Shown one piece after another: positions 27,037 through 36,195 of a stretch of 64,000 nt of DNA. The stretch is from NCBI RefSeq assembly GCF_019204025.1, contig NZ_JAGSPB010000003.1, positions 248,001-312,000 on the forward strand, in the 5' to 3' direction. Positions within the stretch are counted from its first letter, which is position 1. Each line of letters starts with the position of its first letter. The DNA is from Erythrobacter ani (GTDB lineage Bacteria; Pseudomonadota; Alphaproteobacteria; Sphingomonadales; Sphingomonadaceae). The translations under genes and the position numbers were made by a program. The notes beneath the pieces were generated by a model that ran no database searches, had not been told where the DNA came from, and saw only the letters and a program-made list of their open reading frames with translations.

Positions 27037-28392
27037 CTAGCGCAGCAGCACCAGCTCTTCGGCAACGGTTGGGTGGATCGCCGTCGTCGCGTCGAAATCG
27101 GCCTTGTTCATTCCGGCTTTCACGGCAACGGCAGCCGCCTGCATGATCTCGGGCGAATCCGGACCGATCATATGGATGCCGAGGATTCTGCCATTGGCGT
27201 CGTCGCAAATCATCTTGATCAGACTGCGTTCGTTGCGACCGGCGACGACGTTTTTCATCGGGCGAAAATCGGATTGATAGACGGCGACTTTGCCGTACTG
27301 ATCCTTGGCCTCTCGTTCGTTCAGTCCCACCGAAGCGATCGGAGGATGGCTGAAAACCGCGCTCGGGATACAGGAGTGGTCGACGCAATAGGGCTCCACA
27401 CCGCCGAACATGCTGTCCGCGAATGCCTGACCTTCTCTGATCGCGACCGGAGTCAGCTGGACTCGGTCGGTCACGTCACCAACGGCATAGATATAGTCGA
27501 CGCTGGACTTGCTGAACGTGTCGACCTTGATCTCGCCTTTTTTGCCGAGCTCTACGCCGACATTATCGAGCCCCAGCCCCTTGGTATTCGGCACGCGCCC
27601 GGTCGCAACCATGACGCAATCGAATTCGCGCTCATCATGATTGGTCATCTTGACGGCAAAGCTGCCATCATCGTTTTTGCGAACATATTCGAATTCCGCG
27701 TGGAAGCAGAACTCGATGCCTTTGGTCATGGAAATCTGCATCAAGCGGTCGCGCAGGGAGAAATCATAACTGCGCAGGATCACATCGGACCGGTTGGCAA
27801 TGACGACCTTGCTTCCGAATTCATTGAAGATACCCGCGAACTCGTTCGCAATATATCCTCCGCCTGCGATCAAGACGCGGCGCGGGATCGCGTCGAGATG
27901 GAAAGCTTCATTCGAGGTGATGCAGTGATCGCTCCCCTCGAATTCGGGCACGTGCGGCCATGCTCCCGTGGCAATGAGAATGTATTTTGCCGTCACAACC
28001 TTGCCGCTTGCGAGCGTAATTTCATGGTCGCCGGTGATCTCCGCGCGCTCATGGAACAGTGTGACATCGTGCTTGTCGAGCGTATCGGTGTAGATGCTCT
28101 CGATCCGGTCGACGTCCTTCATCACGTGATCGCGCAACTTCACCCAATCGAAGCTTTTGCCCTCAATGGTCCAACCAAATTCCTGGCAATCCTCGAGATC
28201 CTCGGCAAATTGTGCGCCGTATACGAGCATCTTCTTGGGAACGCAGCCGCGAATGACGCAGGTTCCACCAACGCGGTGCTCTTCTGCCGCAGCAACGCGC
28301 GCGCCGTGTGCCGCCGCTACGCGGCTGGCGCGTGTGCCTCCCGATCCGATACCGATTGTGAATAGATCGAAATCATATTCGGGTTCTGCCAT
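27037..28392 (-). CDS. gor: Glutathione-disulfide reductase
   Basis: A 451-residue FAD- and NADPH-dependent reductase that regenerates reduced glutathione in the cytoplasm. The redox pair is C45 and C50 in GGTCVIRGCVPKK, the plant/cyanobacteria-like variant. Further blocks are ATGAWPHVP, AGGGYIANEFAGI (NAD(P) site), and the C-terminal HPTVAEE with the catalytic His. The R residues in VVIANRSDVILRSYD favour NADPH. It stands between the dehydrogenases and the RNA helicase, separated by more than 50 bases on each side. Confidence 0.95.
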   Translation of the reverse strand: MAEPEYDFDLFTIGIGSGGTRASRVAAAHGARVAAAEEHRVGGTCVIRGCVPKKMLVYGAQFAEDLEDCQEFGWTIEGKSFDWVKLRDHVMKDVDRIESIYTDTLDKHDVTLFHERAEITGDHEITLASGKVVTAKYILIATGAWPHVPEFEGSDHCITSNEAFHLDAIPRRVLIAGGGYIANEFAGIFNEFGSKVVIANRSDVILRSYDFSLRDRLMQISMTKGIEFCFHAEFEYVRKNDDGSFAVKMTNHDEREFDCVMVATGRVPNTKGLGLDNVGVELGKKGEIKVDTFSKSSVDYIYAVGDVTDRVQLTPVAIREGQAFADSMFGGVEPYCVDHSCIPSAVFSHPPIASVGLNEREAKDQYGKVAVYQSDFRPMKNVVAGRNERSLIKMICDDANGRILGIHMIGPDSPEIMQAAAVAVKAGMNKADFDATTAIHPTVAEELVLLR

Positions 28393-28506
28393 GCCTGATG
28401 CTCCTGATTGAATGCCTGAGCCCTATGGCGCGGCCAGCAGCAATTGCCAACCACGCGCAGGACAGCTGGCTATTCGAGAGTCAGGTACGAAGAGTTACAG
28501 TACGGC

Positions 28507-29943
28507 TCAGGCTTGAGCGGAGCGTGATCCGCCACCGCCACCCTTGCGGCGACCGCCGCCTCCGCCGCGGCGCTGACCGCCGCCGGGACGTGCACCGCCA
28601 CCTGCATTCTTGGGCCTGCCCTGCCGGCTCGGATGCTTGCGCTTGGGCTTGCCGCCAGTGGCGCTTTCCCCCCGAGGCGGACCATCGCCGCGCGGCTTCC
28701 CTCCGCCGGCAGGACGCGGACGGATTTTCTTCTGCGAAACGCGCGTCTGGCCCTTGGGCGGCGGTTTGGTCGGACCAACGCCCTCGACTACTGCGCGAAA
28801 ATTCTCGGGAAGGTCGAGCCGTTCAAGCTCTGCGTCCGTGTTGCGCTGAATATCCTTCAGATAAGACCGCTCATCCTCGGCACAGAAAGCGATCGCCACA
28901 CCATCCTTGCCGGCCCGTGCCGTGCGTCCGATGCGGTGCACGTATTGTTCGGGCACGTTGGGCAATTCGTAGTTGATGACATGGCTGACACCCGGAATAT
29001 CGATACCGCGCGCGGCCACATCCGTGGCGATAAGAATGGCGACCTTGCCGCGGCGGAATTCGTCGAGCGCACGCTGACGCTGTGGTTGCGACTTGTTGCC
29101 GTGGATCGCATTCGATTCAATCCCGCGCTGGCGCAATTTCTTTACCACGCGGTCTGCACCGTGCTTGGTCCGGGTGAAGATCAGTACGCGTTCCAAGTCG
29201 CCTGGCACGCTATGCTTGCCGGACAGCATGAGCTCGAGCAGCGCCTGCTTCTCGTCCTGCTGGACCATGAAAAGGTATTGTTCGATCCGTTCCGCCGTGG
29301 TCGCCGCCGGTGTCACGCTGACGGTCACCGGATTATTGCAATATCCGCTCACCAGCTCCTTGATCTGTTTCGGCATCGTCGCACTGAAAAACAGCGTTTG
29401 GCGCTCTTTCGGCACCAGCTTGTTGATGGTCCGCAGTGCATGGATAAACCCGAGATCGAGCATCTGATCGGCTTCATCGAGCACCAACACTTCAACGCCA
29501 GAGAGATTGAACGCTTTCTGGTCGATGAGGTCGAGCAAGCGGCCCGGCGTCGCGATCAGAATGTCCGTGCCGCGATGCAGCTTGTTGCGGTCTTTGTTGA
29601 CCGAAGTGCCGCCGACGATCGATTGCACCTTGAGCCCAGCGAGCGCGCCGTATTCCTTGGCGCTCGCCGCAATCTGGGTCGCCAATTCGCGCGTCGGCGC
29701 GAGCACGAGCATGCGGCAGGATTTGAACGGAATGCGATTGTCGGACTCGCGCAGCCGATCAATGCTCGGCAGCATGAACGCCGCAGTCTTACCAGTGCCG
29801 GTCTGCGCGATACCGAGCAGGTCGCGACCTTCGAGCACTGGCGGGATTGCCTGCTCCTGAATTGGAGTGGGAGTGTCGTAGCCCTTCATGTCGAGGGCCT
29901 GAAGAACGGGCTGCGAAAGCCCGAGATCTGAAAACTGTGTCAA
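28507..29943 (-). CDS. rhlE: DEAD-box RNA helicase, RhlE-like
   Basis: A 478-residue ATP-dependent RNA helicase. Motifs appear in order: Q motif (TPIQEQAIP), AQTGTGKTA, PTRELA, DEAD, SAT, ARGIDIPGVSHV and HRIGRTARAGKDG. After about residue 375 there is a disordered tail rich in Arg, Gly, Lys and Pro, as in RhlE proteins, which bind RNA and degradosome partners. The start is TTG at 29943; no ATG is available in frame upstream. A strong hairpin lies in the leader, which suggests control at the mRNA level. Confidence 0.93.
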   Translation of the reverse strand: MTQFSDLGLSQPVLQALDMKGYDTPTPIQEQAIPPVLEGRDLLGIAQTGTGKTAAFMLPSIDRLRESDNRIPFKSCRMLVLAPTRELATQIAASAKEYGALAGLKVQSIVGGTSVNKDRNKLHRGTDILIATPGRLLDLIDQKAFNLSGVEVLVLDEADQMLDLGFIHALRTINKLVPKERQTLFFSATMPKQIKELVSGYCNNPVTVSVTPAATTAERIEQYLFMVQQDEKQALLELMLSGKHSVPGDLERVLIFTRTKHGADRVVKKLRQRGIESNAIHGNKSQPQRQRALDEFRRGKVAILIATDVAARGIDIPGVSHVINYELPNVPEQYVHRIGRTARAGKDGVAIAFCAEDERSYLKDIQRNTDAELERLDLPENFRAVVEGVGPTKPPPKGQTRVSQKKIRPRPAGGGKPRGDGPPRGESATGGKPKRKHPSRQGRPKNAGGGARPGGGQRRGGGGGRRKGGGGGSRSAQA

Positions 29944-30208
29944 ATAAAACTCGTATAGTCAGCGGCGCGCGGACGGATTCCATGTGGAATCATCGCGCGG
30001 CGCGGGGGTAAAAACCGCCCGCGTGAAATGGGAAGCTGTGGGAATTGGGTGAAACGCTGCCGGGGCGGGTTCATGTCAGAACCGCCGCTTCACGCTGGCA
30101 GATGCGTTTCAATTGGACTGTAATGTGGATGCTGCATTGCAAAAAGTCAACGTCCATCTGCTCTGGCGCAACGACTATCCGGTGACCCAACCGAGGGCTT
30201 CTGGTGCA
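29944..30208 (-). promoter_or_regulatory. rhlE leader region with strong hairpin (29962-30003)
   Basis: No gene is seen in these 265 bases. Next to the rhlE start lies an interrupted hairpin: GATTCC and GGAATC around a four-base loop (29975-29990), extended by GCGCG/CGCGC arms on the outside. A second, weaker hairpin (GGCGGTTC with GAACCCGCC) is at 30064-30096 and may end the M23 peptidase transcript. Structured leaders of RNA helicase genes can give cold or self-regulation; this is inferred. Confidence 0.45.
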
Positions 30209-31084
30209 TCAAAGGCAGTCCCCTCGCGCCAGATACCTACCGCCAAAGCGCATTGGAACCGGCTCCATCTTTCCTTCTGCAAATGTTCGCTGTGCATGGA
30301 TATGCAAGTGAGGCTCCTCTGTGTTGCCGGAATTGCCGACACGACCAACAATCTGGCCCGTCGCAATGCTGTCGCCTTGCTTCACTTTCACGCTGCCTCG
30401 CTCAAAGTGCGCCATCAAGACGTCTGCGCCCTCGCACCGCAGCATCACCAGATTCGCGCCGTCGAGCGATCGGTATCGGTGCCCGGCCAACTGATCGGGC
30501 TTTCCGTCCACGCTTTCGATGACCTGCCCGTCACACGGGGCAAGGATGGCCGCGCCGAACACCGCGTAATCCAGAGGATCGAGCGGCTTGGGATCCCATG
30601 ATTTCTCGACGACTGTTCGAAAGCCCCATTCGTTCTTCTGGATCAAGTCAACTGAATGTTTTTCGGACGGTGCAGCCGTCTTCTCGCCTTCGATGTAGTG
30701 CAGGTTCAATGCGACGGAGGCCCCGGCGGACAGTGCGCAATATCCCTCGCCCTCGGGTAGCGGCGATGCCAGATCAATAAAGTCACCAGCTGGTGCGATG
30801 CGGCCTGTGACACCTTGCCAGCCTAGAAGCGATCCCATGGCAACAAGCACGACCGCGACGATAAAGGCAGGCTGAGAGCGGCGCTCATGAGCGCCCGACG
30901 CCTTAAGATAGAAACGCAGAGAGGCGATGAGAAAAAGCGCCACGTAAACCAGCGAACCCCAGAAGGGCGGGTAAACCCAGACGCCCGCCAACATCAGGCC
31001 AAGCAAGACCGAAGTTGCCCCGACTATATGGGCAACAGCCGCCCGGCGTGGCATTCCCGGCGAAAGGGCCAAGGCGGCGATCAA
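30209..31084 (-). CDS. Membrane-anchored M23 family peptidase (LytM-like)
   Basis: A protein of at least 291 residues: a multi-pass hydrophobic N-terminal third (segments at about 1-40, 45-62 and 78-98) and a C-terminal M23/peptidase-like domain (GAAILAPCDGQVIESVDG, LVMLRCEGADVLMAHFERGSV, VGNSGNTEEPHLHIH). The HxH of the M23 site is present (HLHIH). The frame is open upstream of the TTG at 31084 for another hydrophobic segment (FLLFSAFVIQNGIVLAL) without ATG, GTG or TTG, so the start is unclear. It probably acts on cell wall peptides or is a regulator of such enzymes. It follows pgi. Confidence 0.78.
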   Translation of the reverse strand: MIAALALSPGMPRRAAVAHIVGATSVLLGLMLAGVWVYPPFWGSLVYVALFLIASLRFYLKASGAHERRSQPAFIVAVVLVAMGSLLGWQGVTGRIAPAGDFIDLASPLPEGEGYCALSAGASVALNLHYIEGEKTAAPSEKHSVDLIQKNEWGFRTVVEKSWDPKPLDPLDYAVFGAAILAPCDGQVIESVDGKPDQLAGHRYRSLDGANLVMLRCEGADVLMAHFERGSVKVKQGDSIATGQIVGRVGNSGNTEEPHLHIHAQRTFAEGKMEPVPMRFGGRYLARGDCL

Positions 31085-31160
31085 CGCCAGGACGATACCA
31101 TTCTGGATGACGAAAGCTGAAAAAAGCAGGAAATCTACTCCGCCCGAAACTCACACAATC

Positions 31161-32708
31161 TCAAACCAGCCCGGCCGCATCCATCAGCGAGCGGGTGCTC
31201 GGATCAAAATCGCCTTCGCCGCCTTCCATGTCTCTGGCCATCTTCTTGCCCAGCTCAACGCCGAACTGGTCGAACGGATTGATCCCCATCAGCACGGCGT
31301 TGGCAAACGTGCGGTGCTCATGAAACGCGATCAGCGCGCCCAGCATCCCGGCGTCCAGATCATCGACGAGGATGGTTGCAGAAGGCCGGTCTCCCGCAAA
31401 GCCGCGCGCAGGGTCTTTCCCGTCCGCGCTCATATTGCCGCCCGCCATCAATGCTGCGCCTTGCGCGAAACAATTGGCGAGCAGCGCCTTGTGGTGCGCA
31501 GGGTCCAGTTCGTCGCCCGCAGCAATGCTGGCGATGAAATCGACCGGGATCACGTGCGTACCTTGATGCAGCAATTGGAAAACGGCGTGCTGTGCATCGG
31601 TGCCCACCCCGCCCCAGGTCACTGCCGCAGTCGGTCCGCCGACTGGATCGCCATCGGACGTCACGCTTTTCCCGTTCGATTCCATCTCGAGCTGCTGAAG
31701 ATAGTCGGGAAACAGCGCGAGCCGCTCGTCATAGGCGAACACCGCGCGGGTCTGGCAGCCGCGCACGCGGGCGTAATACCGATCGGCAAAGGCCGCCAGG
31801 AGCGGCGCGTTCGCGCGCCCCTCGGTCTCACGAAAATGGGTGTCGATGGCGTGCGCGCCCGCGAGCATCGCCCTAAAATCATCCATCCCGGTCGCCAGCG
31901 CCACGGGAAAACCGATACTCGACCAGAGCGAGTACCGCCCGCCGACGCTTTCGGGAAACGGCAGAATACGCGTTTCGTCGACGCCCCATTCCACTGCACG
32001 CTCCGGATTGGCAGTGAGCGCGATTACCCGGCCGCTCGGATCGCCGACGCCGTTATCCGCGAGCCATTTCAGCGCGCTCTCGGCGTTGGTCATCGTCTCG
32101 GTCGTGGTGAAAGTCTTGGAGGCGACCGCGATCAGTGTCGTCTGCGGGTCGCAAGCGGCGAAAGCCTGCTCAAGCGCCAGGCCATCGATGTTCGACACGA
32201 CATGCACATCGACCAGCTCGAGGTCGCGGGTCAGCGCATCGACTGCGAGGTCCGGTCCGAGCGCCGATCCACCAATACCGATATGGATCAGGTGTTTGAT
32301 TTCGCCCAGCGCTCCCTGATGGATTGCCTCGACCAGCATCCCCATCCGCGTAAGCAGCGCCTCCGCCTCTTCAACCTGCGCTTCGGTCCCGCTTCGGCGC
32401 ATCGCGCCATGCGTCGCCGGGCGCCCTTCGGACGGATTGACGATGCCGCCATCGAACAAAGCTTGGCGAGCGACGGCAAACCCCGATGCTTCGGCAAGGT
32501 CCTCGAACGCATCGAGCAAATCACTATCGAGATGCGTCTTGGACCAGTCGAGAAGCAGCCCATTGATGCCATGCTCGGGAATCTCGAATTCGATCCGCTG
32601 GCTGAGATTCTCGACACGCTCCGGATCGGACGCGAACAATTGGCTCAAAGTGCGCCGCTCCGCAGTCTCGAGTTTCGACCAAATTTCGGAGATCGTATCG
32701 GCAGTCAT
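31161..32708 (-). CDS. pgi: Glucose-6-phosphate isomerase
   Basis: A 515-residue enzyme that interconverts glucose 6-phosphate and fructose 6-phosphate in the cytoplasm. The sugar-phosphate-binding SVGGRYSLWSSIGFPVALATG and the catalytic segments GIGGSALGP, VVSNIDG, and QLEMESNGKS are visible. The family signature GVELGK is near the C terminus. The length is a little short for the family, which is typical of alphaproteobacterial proteins. It is divergent from lepB, 50 bases apart. Confidence 0.96.
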   Translation of the reverse strand: MTADTISEIWSKLETAERRTLSQLFASDPERVENLSQRIEFEIPEHGINGLLLDWSKTHLDSDLLDAFEDLAEASGFAVARQALFDGGIVNPSEGRPATHGAMRRSGTEAQVEEAEALLTRMGMLVEAIHQGALGEIKHLIHIGIGGSALGPDLAVDALTRDLELVDVHVVSNIDGLALEQAFAACDPQTTLIAVASKTFTTTETMTNAESALKWLADNGVGDPSGRVIALTANPERAVEWGVDETRILPFPESVGGRYSLWSSIGFPVALATGMDDFRAMLAGAHAIDTHFRETEGRANAPLLAAFADRYYARVRGCQTRAVFAYDERLALFPDYLQQLEMESNGKSVTSDGDPVGGPTAAVTWGGVGTDAQHAVFQLLHQGTHVIPVDFIASIAAGDELDPAHHKALLANCFAQGAALMAGGNMSADGKDPARGFAGDRPSATILVDDLDAGMLGALIAFHEHRTFANAVLMGINPFDQFGVELGKKMARDMEGGEGDFDPSTRSLMDAAGLV

Positions 32709-32758
32709 TCGGCAAACCCCTTTGCGCGTTCACTCAGGTGCGAGTAAGGGGGCGAGCG

Positions 32759-33589
32759 ATGGATGTTAAGACCCAAACTGCGACTTCCGGCGCAAAGAAG
32801 GAAGGTGAAGAGAGCGAAAGCCTGGCAAGCTTCGCCATGTTCATCCTCAAACTCGTTGTCGCCGTCCTGCTCCTTAGGATTCTGGTCTTCTCGCCCTTTT
32901 CGATCCCGTCCGAAAGCATGCTGCCGCGGCTTTGGAACGGGGATTATCTTCTCGCCGCGAAATGGTCGTATGGATATTCAGGCAAATCGCTGCCGTTAGA
33001 AATGGGGCTTCCCGATGGGCGGTTGATTGCGCGCGAACCGGAACGCGGCGACGTCGTGATTTTCAAGCACCCGATCGACAACTCCGATTATATCAAAAGG
33101 GTGATTGCAGTTCCCGGAGACACAATCTCGATGATCGCCGGGCAGGTGATCTTGAACGGAGAGCCAATTCCGAAAGACCCGATAGGGAATTTCGACATTC
33201 CTTTTTCGCCAAACACGTCCTGCGCATGGGCGGCAGAAGAGGTCATGATCGACCCAGACAGGACCGTGTGTCGCTATCAGCGCTTTAGAGAGACGTTACC
33301 GGGCGGGCGCAGTTACGAGGTGCTCGATTTCGGCGCCGCGCGAGGCGACAACTTCGAAGAGACCATCGTTCCCGATGGACACATGTTCGTAATGGGCGAC
33401 AATCGTGACAATTCGCGCGATAGCCGCTTTCCCGCGATGTCCGGTGATGCGGTCGGTATCGTGTCGCAGGATGAGCTTGTCGGCAGGGCCGCGATCATTA
33501 TGTGGTCCACCGATGGCAGCGCGGAGTGGTTGAAGCCGTGGACGTGGTTTTCTGCCGCGCGATGGGATCGGATAGGCAGCACCCTTTGA
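32759..33589 (+). CDS. lepB: Signal peptidase I
   Basis: A 276-residue membrane protease that removes signal peptides from exported proteins. One N-terminal hydrophobic segment (about 25-47) anchors it. The catalytic Ser is S53 (SIPSESM), the catalytic Lys is K113 (DYIKRVIAVPGD), and the C-terminal box is MGDNRDNSRDSR. The start at 32759 is preferred to one 21 bases upstream. It is followed directly by rnc and era, the usual order lepB-rnc-era. Confidence 0.95.
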   Translation: MDVKTQTATSGAKKEGEESESLASFAMFILKLVVAVLLLRILVFSPFSIPSESMLPRLWNGDYLLAAKWSYGYSGKSLPLEMGLPDGRLIAREPERGDVVIFKHPIDNSDYIKRVIAVPGDTISMIAGQVILNGEPIPKDPIGNFDIPFSPNTSCAWAAEEVMIDPDRTVCRYQRFRETLPGGRSYEVLDFGAARGDNFEETIVPDGHMFVMGDNRDNSRDSRFPAMSGDAVGIVSQDELVGRAAIIMWSTDGSAEWLKPWTWFSAARWDRIGSTL

Positions 33590-34275
33590 GCATACTCGAA
33601 CCAGAAACGAGGGAATGGCTTCTTGCCAACGGCTTTTCCGTCCGCACCGAGGCTCCTTGGCTCGAGGCGCTGACCCATGGAAGCTTCAATGGCGGCGCTG
33701 CTCGCGCGAATGAGCGCGATTACCAGCGACTTGAATTCCTTGGAGACAGGGTCTTGGGCCTGTCGGTCGCGAGCTGGCTCTACAGCGCGGGGGATGCACC
33801 TGAGGGCCGTTTATCTCAACGTCTCAACGCATTGGTCAGCGGTGCGACATGCGCGCGGATTGCCCGCGCAATAGGTCTCCCGGATCACGTGCGGCTCGGC
33901 AAACAGGCGCGCGAAGACGGCGGTGCCGACAGCGCCAACATTCTGGGCGATGTGATGGAGGCCCTGATCGGTGCGAGCTTCATCGAGAACGGGTACGACA
34001 CAACGAGAGAAACGATTTACGGATTGTGGGAAGCGGAGCTCGACGGCGATTCGGGGAAAGCCAAGCACCCGAAGAGCGCGCTGCAAGAATGGGCCGCCGG
34101 CAATCGCCGCGCCATGCCGCAATACGACATCATCGACCGCACAGGGCCGGACCACGCCGCGCGTTTTACCGTGCGGGTAAGCATCAATAATGTGGGCGAG
34201 GCTCAGGGCGTCGCCAGCAGCAAGGGCGAAGCTGAAAAGCGCGCCGCGAAGGCATTTCTGGAGGAATACGGGTGA
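33562..34275 (+). CDS. rnc: Ribonuclease III
   Basis: A 237-residue double-strand-specific endoribonuclease used in rRNA maturation and mRNA turnover. The signature ERDYQRLEFLGDRVL with its acidic catalytic residues, the second acidic site in NILGDVMEALIGA, and a C-terminal dsRNA-binding domain (from about 155, KSALQEWA to AKAFLEEYG) are present. The start could be ATG 33562, inside lepB, or TTG 33586, which overlaps the lepB stop as TTGA. It overlaps era by 4 bases (GTGA). Confidence 0.94.
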   Translation: MGSDRQHPLSILEPETREWLLANGFSVRTEAPWLEALTHGSFNGGAARANERDYQRLEFLGDRVLGLSVASWLYSAGDAPEGRLSQRLNALVSGATCARIARAIGLPDHVRLGKQAREDGGADSANILGDVMEALIGASFIENGYDTTRETIYGLWEAELDGDSGKAKHPKSALQEWAAGNRRAMPQYDIIDRTGPDHAARFTVRVSINNVGEAQGVASSKGEAEKRAAKAFLEEYG

Positions 34276-35180
34276 ATTTAGAAGCAGCGCCCACGTTTTG
34301 CGGCGTCGTCGCCGTAATTGGCGCGCCCAATGCGGGCAAATCGACCTTAGTGAACCAGCTGGTTGGCCAGAAAGTCGCTATCACCAGTTCGAAAGCGCAG
34401 ACAACCCGAGCACGAATGTTGGGCATCGCGCTTTACGGCCCGGTGCAAATGATCCTGGTCGACACGCCGGGTATCTTCGAACCAAAGCGCCGCCTCGATC
34501 GAGCCATGGTCAGCGCTGCATGGGAAGGCGCAAACAGCGCGGACGCGATCATGCTGCTGGTCGATCCGATCAAGCAGCGCCGGCATGAATTGATCCCTCT
34601 GTTGGAGTCGCTTGAAAACCGTCCGGAAAAGAAGATCCTGGTGCTCAACAAGGTAGACCACGCCAAAAAGGAGCCGCTGCTTGCGCTGGCCGAGGAGCTT
34701 TCGGGGAAGGTCGAATTCGACGAGATTTTCTTCGTCTCCGCTCTTACGGGAGACGGCATAGAGGAGATGAAGGAGGCGCTGGCGAAAGCCATGCCCGAGG
34801 GACCGTGGATGTATCCCGAAGATCAGGTTTCGGACGCCTCGGAACGCCTGCTGGCCACTGAAATCACGCGCGAGCAGATTTTCCAGCAGCTTCATGAAGA
34901 GCTGCCGTATGACACTGCGGTTCGGCCCGAGCAGTACAAGACGAGGCCCGATGGCTCCTTGGAAATTCATCAGCAGATCGTGATTGCACGCGAAAGCCAG
35001 CGCCCGATTGTGCTCGGCAAAGGAGGTCAGCGGATCAAGGCCATCGGTGAGGCTGCGCGGAAGGAACTTGCAGATATCCTAGGCGTGAAGGTTCACCTGT
35101 TTCTGCATGTGAAAGTGCTGGAAAACTGGTCTGAAGATAAGGAAGTTTTCGAGGAAATGGGCCTCGATTGGGTGAAATAG
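34272..35180 (+). CDS. era: GTPase Era
   Basis: A 302-residue GTPase that binds 16S rRNA and helps assemble the 30S subunit. G1 is GAPNAGKST, G3 is DTPG and G4 is NKVD; the C-terminal KH domain (from about 215) carries the GxxG loop GKGGQ in IVLGKGGQRIKAIG. The start GTG overlaps the TGA of rnc (GTGA), showing coupled translation. It ends convergent with the response regulator gene. Confidence 0.96.
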   Translation: MNLEAAPTFCGVVAVIGAPNAGKSTLVNQLVGQKVAITSSKAQTTRARMLGIALYGPVQMILVDTPGIFEPKRRLDRAMVSAAWEGANSADAIMLLVDPIKQRRHELIPLLESLENRPEKKILVLNKVDHAKKEPLLALAEELSGKVEFDEIFFVSALTGDGIEEMKEALAKAMPEGPWMYPEDQVSDASERLLATEITREQIFQQLHEELPYDTAVRPEQYKTRPDGSLEIHQQIVIARESQRPIVLGKGGQRIKAIGEAARKELADILGVKVHLFLHVKVLENWSEDKEVFEEMGLDWVK

Positions 35181-35187
35181 GTCAGGC

Positions 35188-35802
35188 TCAACCCCTACCG
35201 AGTTTCTCCAACTTCGCTTTCAGCGTGCTCTCGTCGAAAGGTTTGACGATGTAATCGTCAGCGCCCGCGCCGATGCCTTCGTGAATGTCCTTTGCCTCGC
35301 CGTTCGACGTGCAGAAGATGACGATAGGCTCTTTCGGCGTGGGAATGGCGCGGAGTTTCGAGACAAACTCGATCCCGTCCATCTCCGGCATGTTCCAATC
35401 GGTTAGAACCACCGCAGGCATCGCTTTCTTGCAGCGGGCCAATGCTTCTTCGCCGTTCTCCGCCTCTACTGGGACATAACCAAGACTCTTGGCGATCTTC
35501 GACGAAACCTTGCGGATGACGCGGCTGTCATCGACGATAAGGCAAACTTCGGCCGCGCTCTGATCGGGCACGTCATCACCGAAACGGTCACGCATCGCTT
35601 TGGCCGCTTCGACAATAGCCTGCGTGTCGCCAGCGTCGGGTGCGGGAGCCGGCGCGCTACCGATGGCATCTTTGACGTCGTCGGGTGCATCGACGGGCTG
35701 CGCATCGCCGCGCGCTTCGGTCAGCCGCTCGGCGAGGCTTTTACCGTCGGTCTCGCGGCGATTGCGGCCAGCCCCGGTGGTGCGTTTGATCAGATTTTGA
35801 AT
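35188..35802 (-). CDS. CheY-like response regulator with N-terminal extension and non-standard start
   Basis: A receiver-domain protein. The phosphorylation site is the Asp in VLTDWNMPEMDG, with the acidic pair in LIVDDSR and the Lys in YIVKPFDES. From the ATG at 35595 it is 135 residues and begins just before the receiver domain. In-frame coding continues upstream for 69 residues with a plausible linker (RRETDGKSLAERLTEA, Pro/Ala/Asp-rich). No ATG, GTG or TTG is available there: the frame reaches ATT at 35802, 8 bases after GGGAG, or CTG at 35793, which overlaps the upstream stop as CTGA. The output partner is unknown. Confidence 0.78.
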   Translation of the reverse strand: MQNLIKRTTGAGRNRRETDGKSLAERLTEARGDAQPVDAPDDVKDAIGSAPAPAPDAGDTQAIVEAAKAMRDRFGDDVPDQSAAEVCLIVDDSRVIRKVSSKIAKSLGYVPVEAENGEEALARCKKAMPAVVLTDWNMPEMDGIEFVSKLRAIPTPKEPIVIFCTSNGEAKDIHEGIGAGADDYIVKPFDESTLKAKLEKLGRG

Positions 35803-36179
35803 GGCTCGTGCTCCCCTCCGAGCGTGGCGAATTCCGCTTCGCCGCTCAGATCATGCGCTTCGTCCTCGTCGACAAGGTCGTTCGTTTCACCCTCTCCGGG
35901 CGTGATACGGACATGCAAGTAAGGCATCCAGACGTCGCCGAACTCGGCTTTCTGGTACCAGACGTCAATCACGTCATAGCTCGCCCACATCCCATCGGGC
36001 GCGCGCAAGCGAATGCCTTCACCGATGCGCGGAACGGCAGCGAAACGGATTCGCTCCTGGCTCTGATGGGTCTCGTTTTGGACTTCGATTTCGATCACGT
36101 GGCGGTGTCCCTGGTCTGAGACACCCGTGATACTCCGCAAAGCTTGACGAAATCCCAACGCCGCAAGGTCAAAATTCAC
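35790..36179 (-). CDS. Hypothetical protein between topA and a response regulator
   Basis: A 129-residue soluble protein that I do not recognise. It has a beta-rich look (VIEIEVQNETHQSQERIRFAAVPRIGEGIRLRAPDGMWASYDVIDVWYQ) and an acidic C terminus. The start is GTG at 36179 without a clear ribosome binding site. It ends 13 bases inside the extended response regulator reading, and begins 16 bases after topA, so the three genes probably share a transcript. Confidence 0.6.
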   Translation of the reverse strand: MNFDLAALGFRQALRSITGVSDQGHRHVIEIEVQNETHQSQERIRFAAVPRIGEGIRLRAPDGMWASYDVIDVWYQKAEFGDVWMPYLHVRITPGEGETNDLVDEDEAHDLSGEAEFATLGGEHEPFKI

Positions 36180-36195
36180 CCTATGATGTTGGTTA

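Noticed and set aside
27073..29931. Two long plus-strand open frames opposite glutathione reductase and rhlE
   Set aside because: Both lie antisense to genes with full motif sets and have the Arg/His/Asp-rich composition of shadow frames.
31107..32747. A 546-codon open frame opposite pgi
   Set aside because: It is antisense to the complete pgi gene and has no domain pattern.
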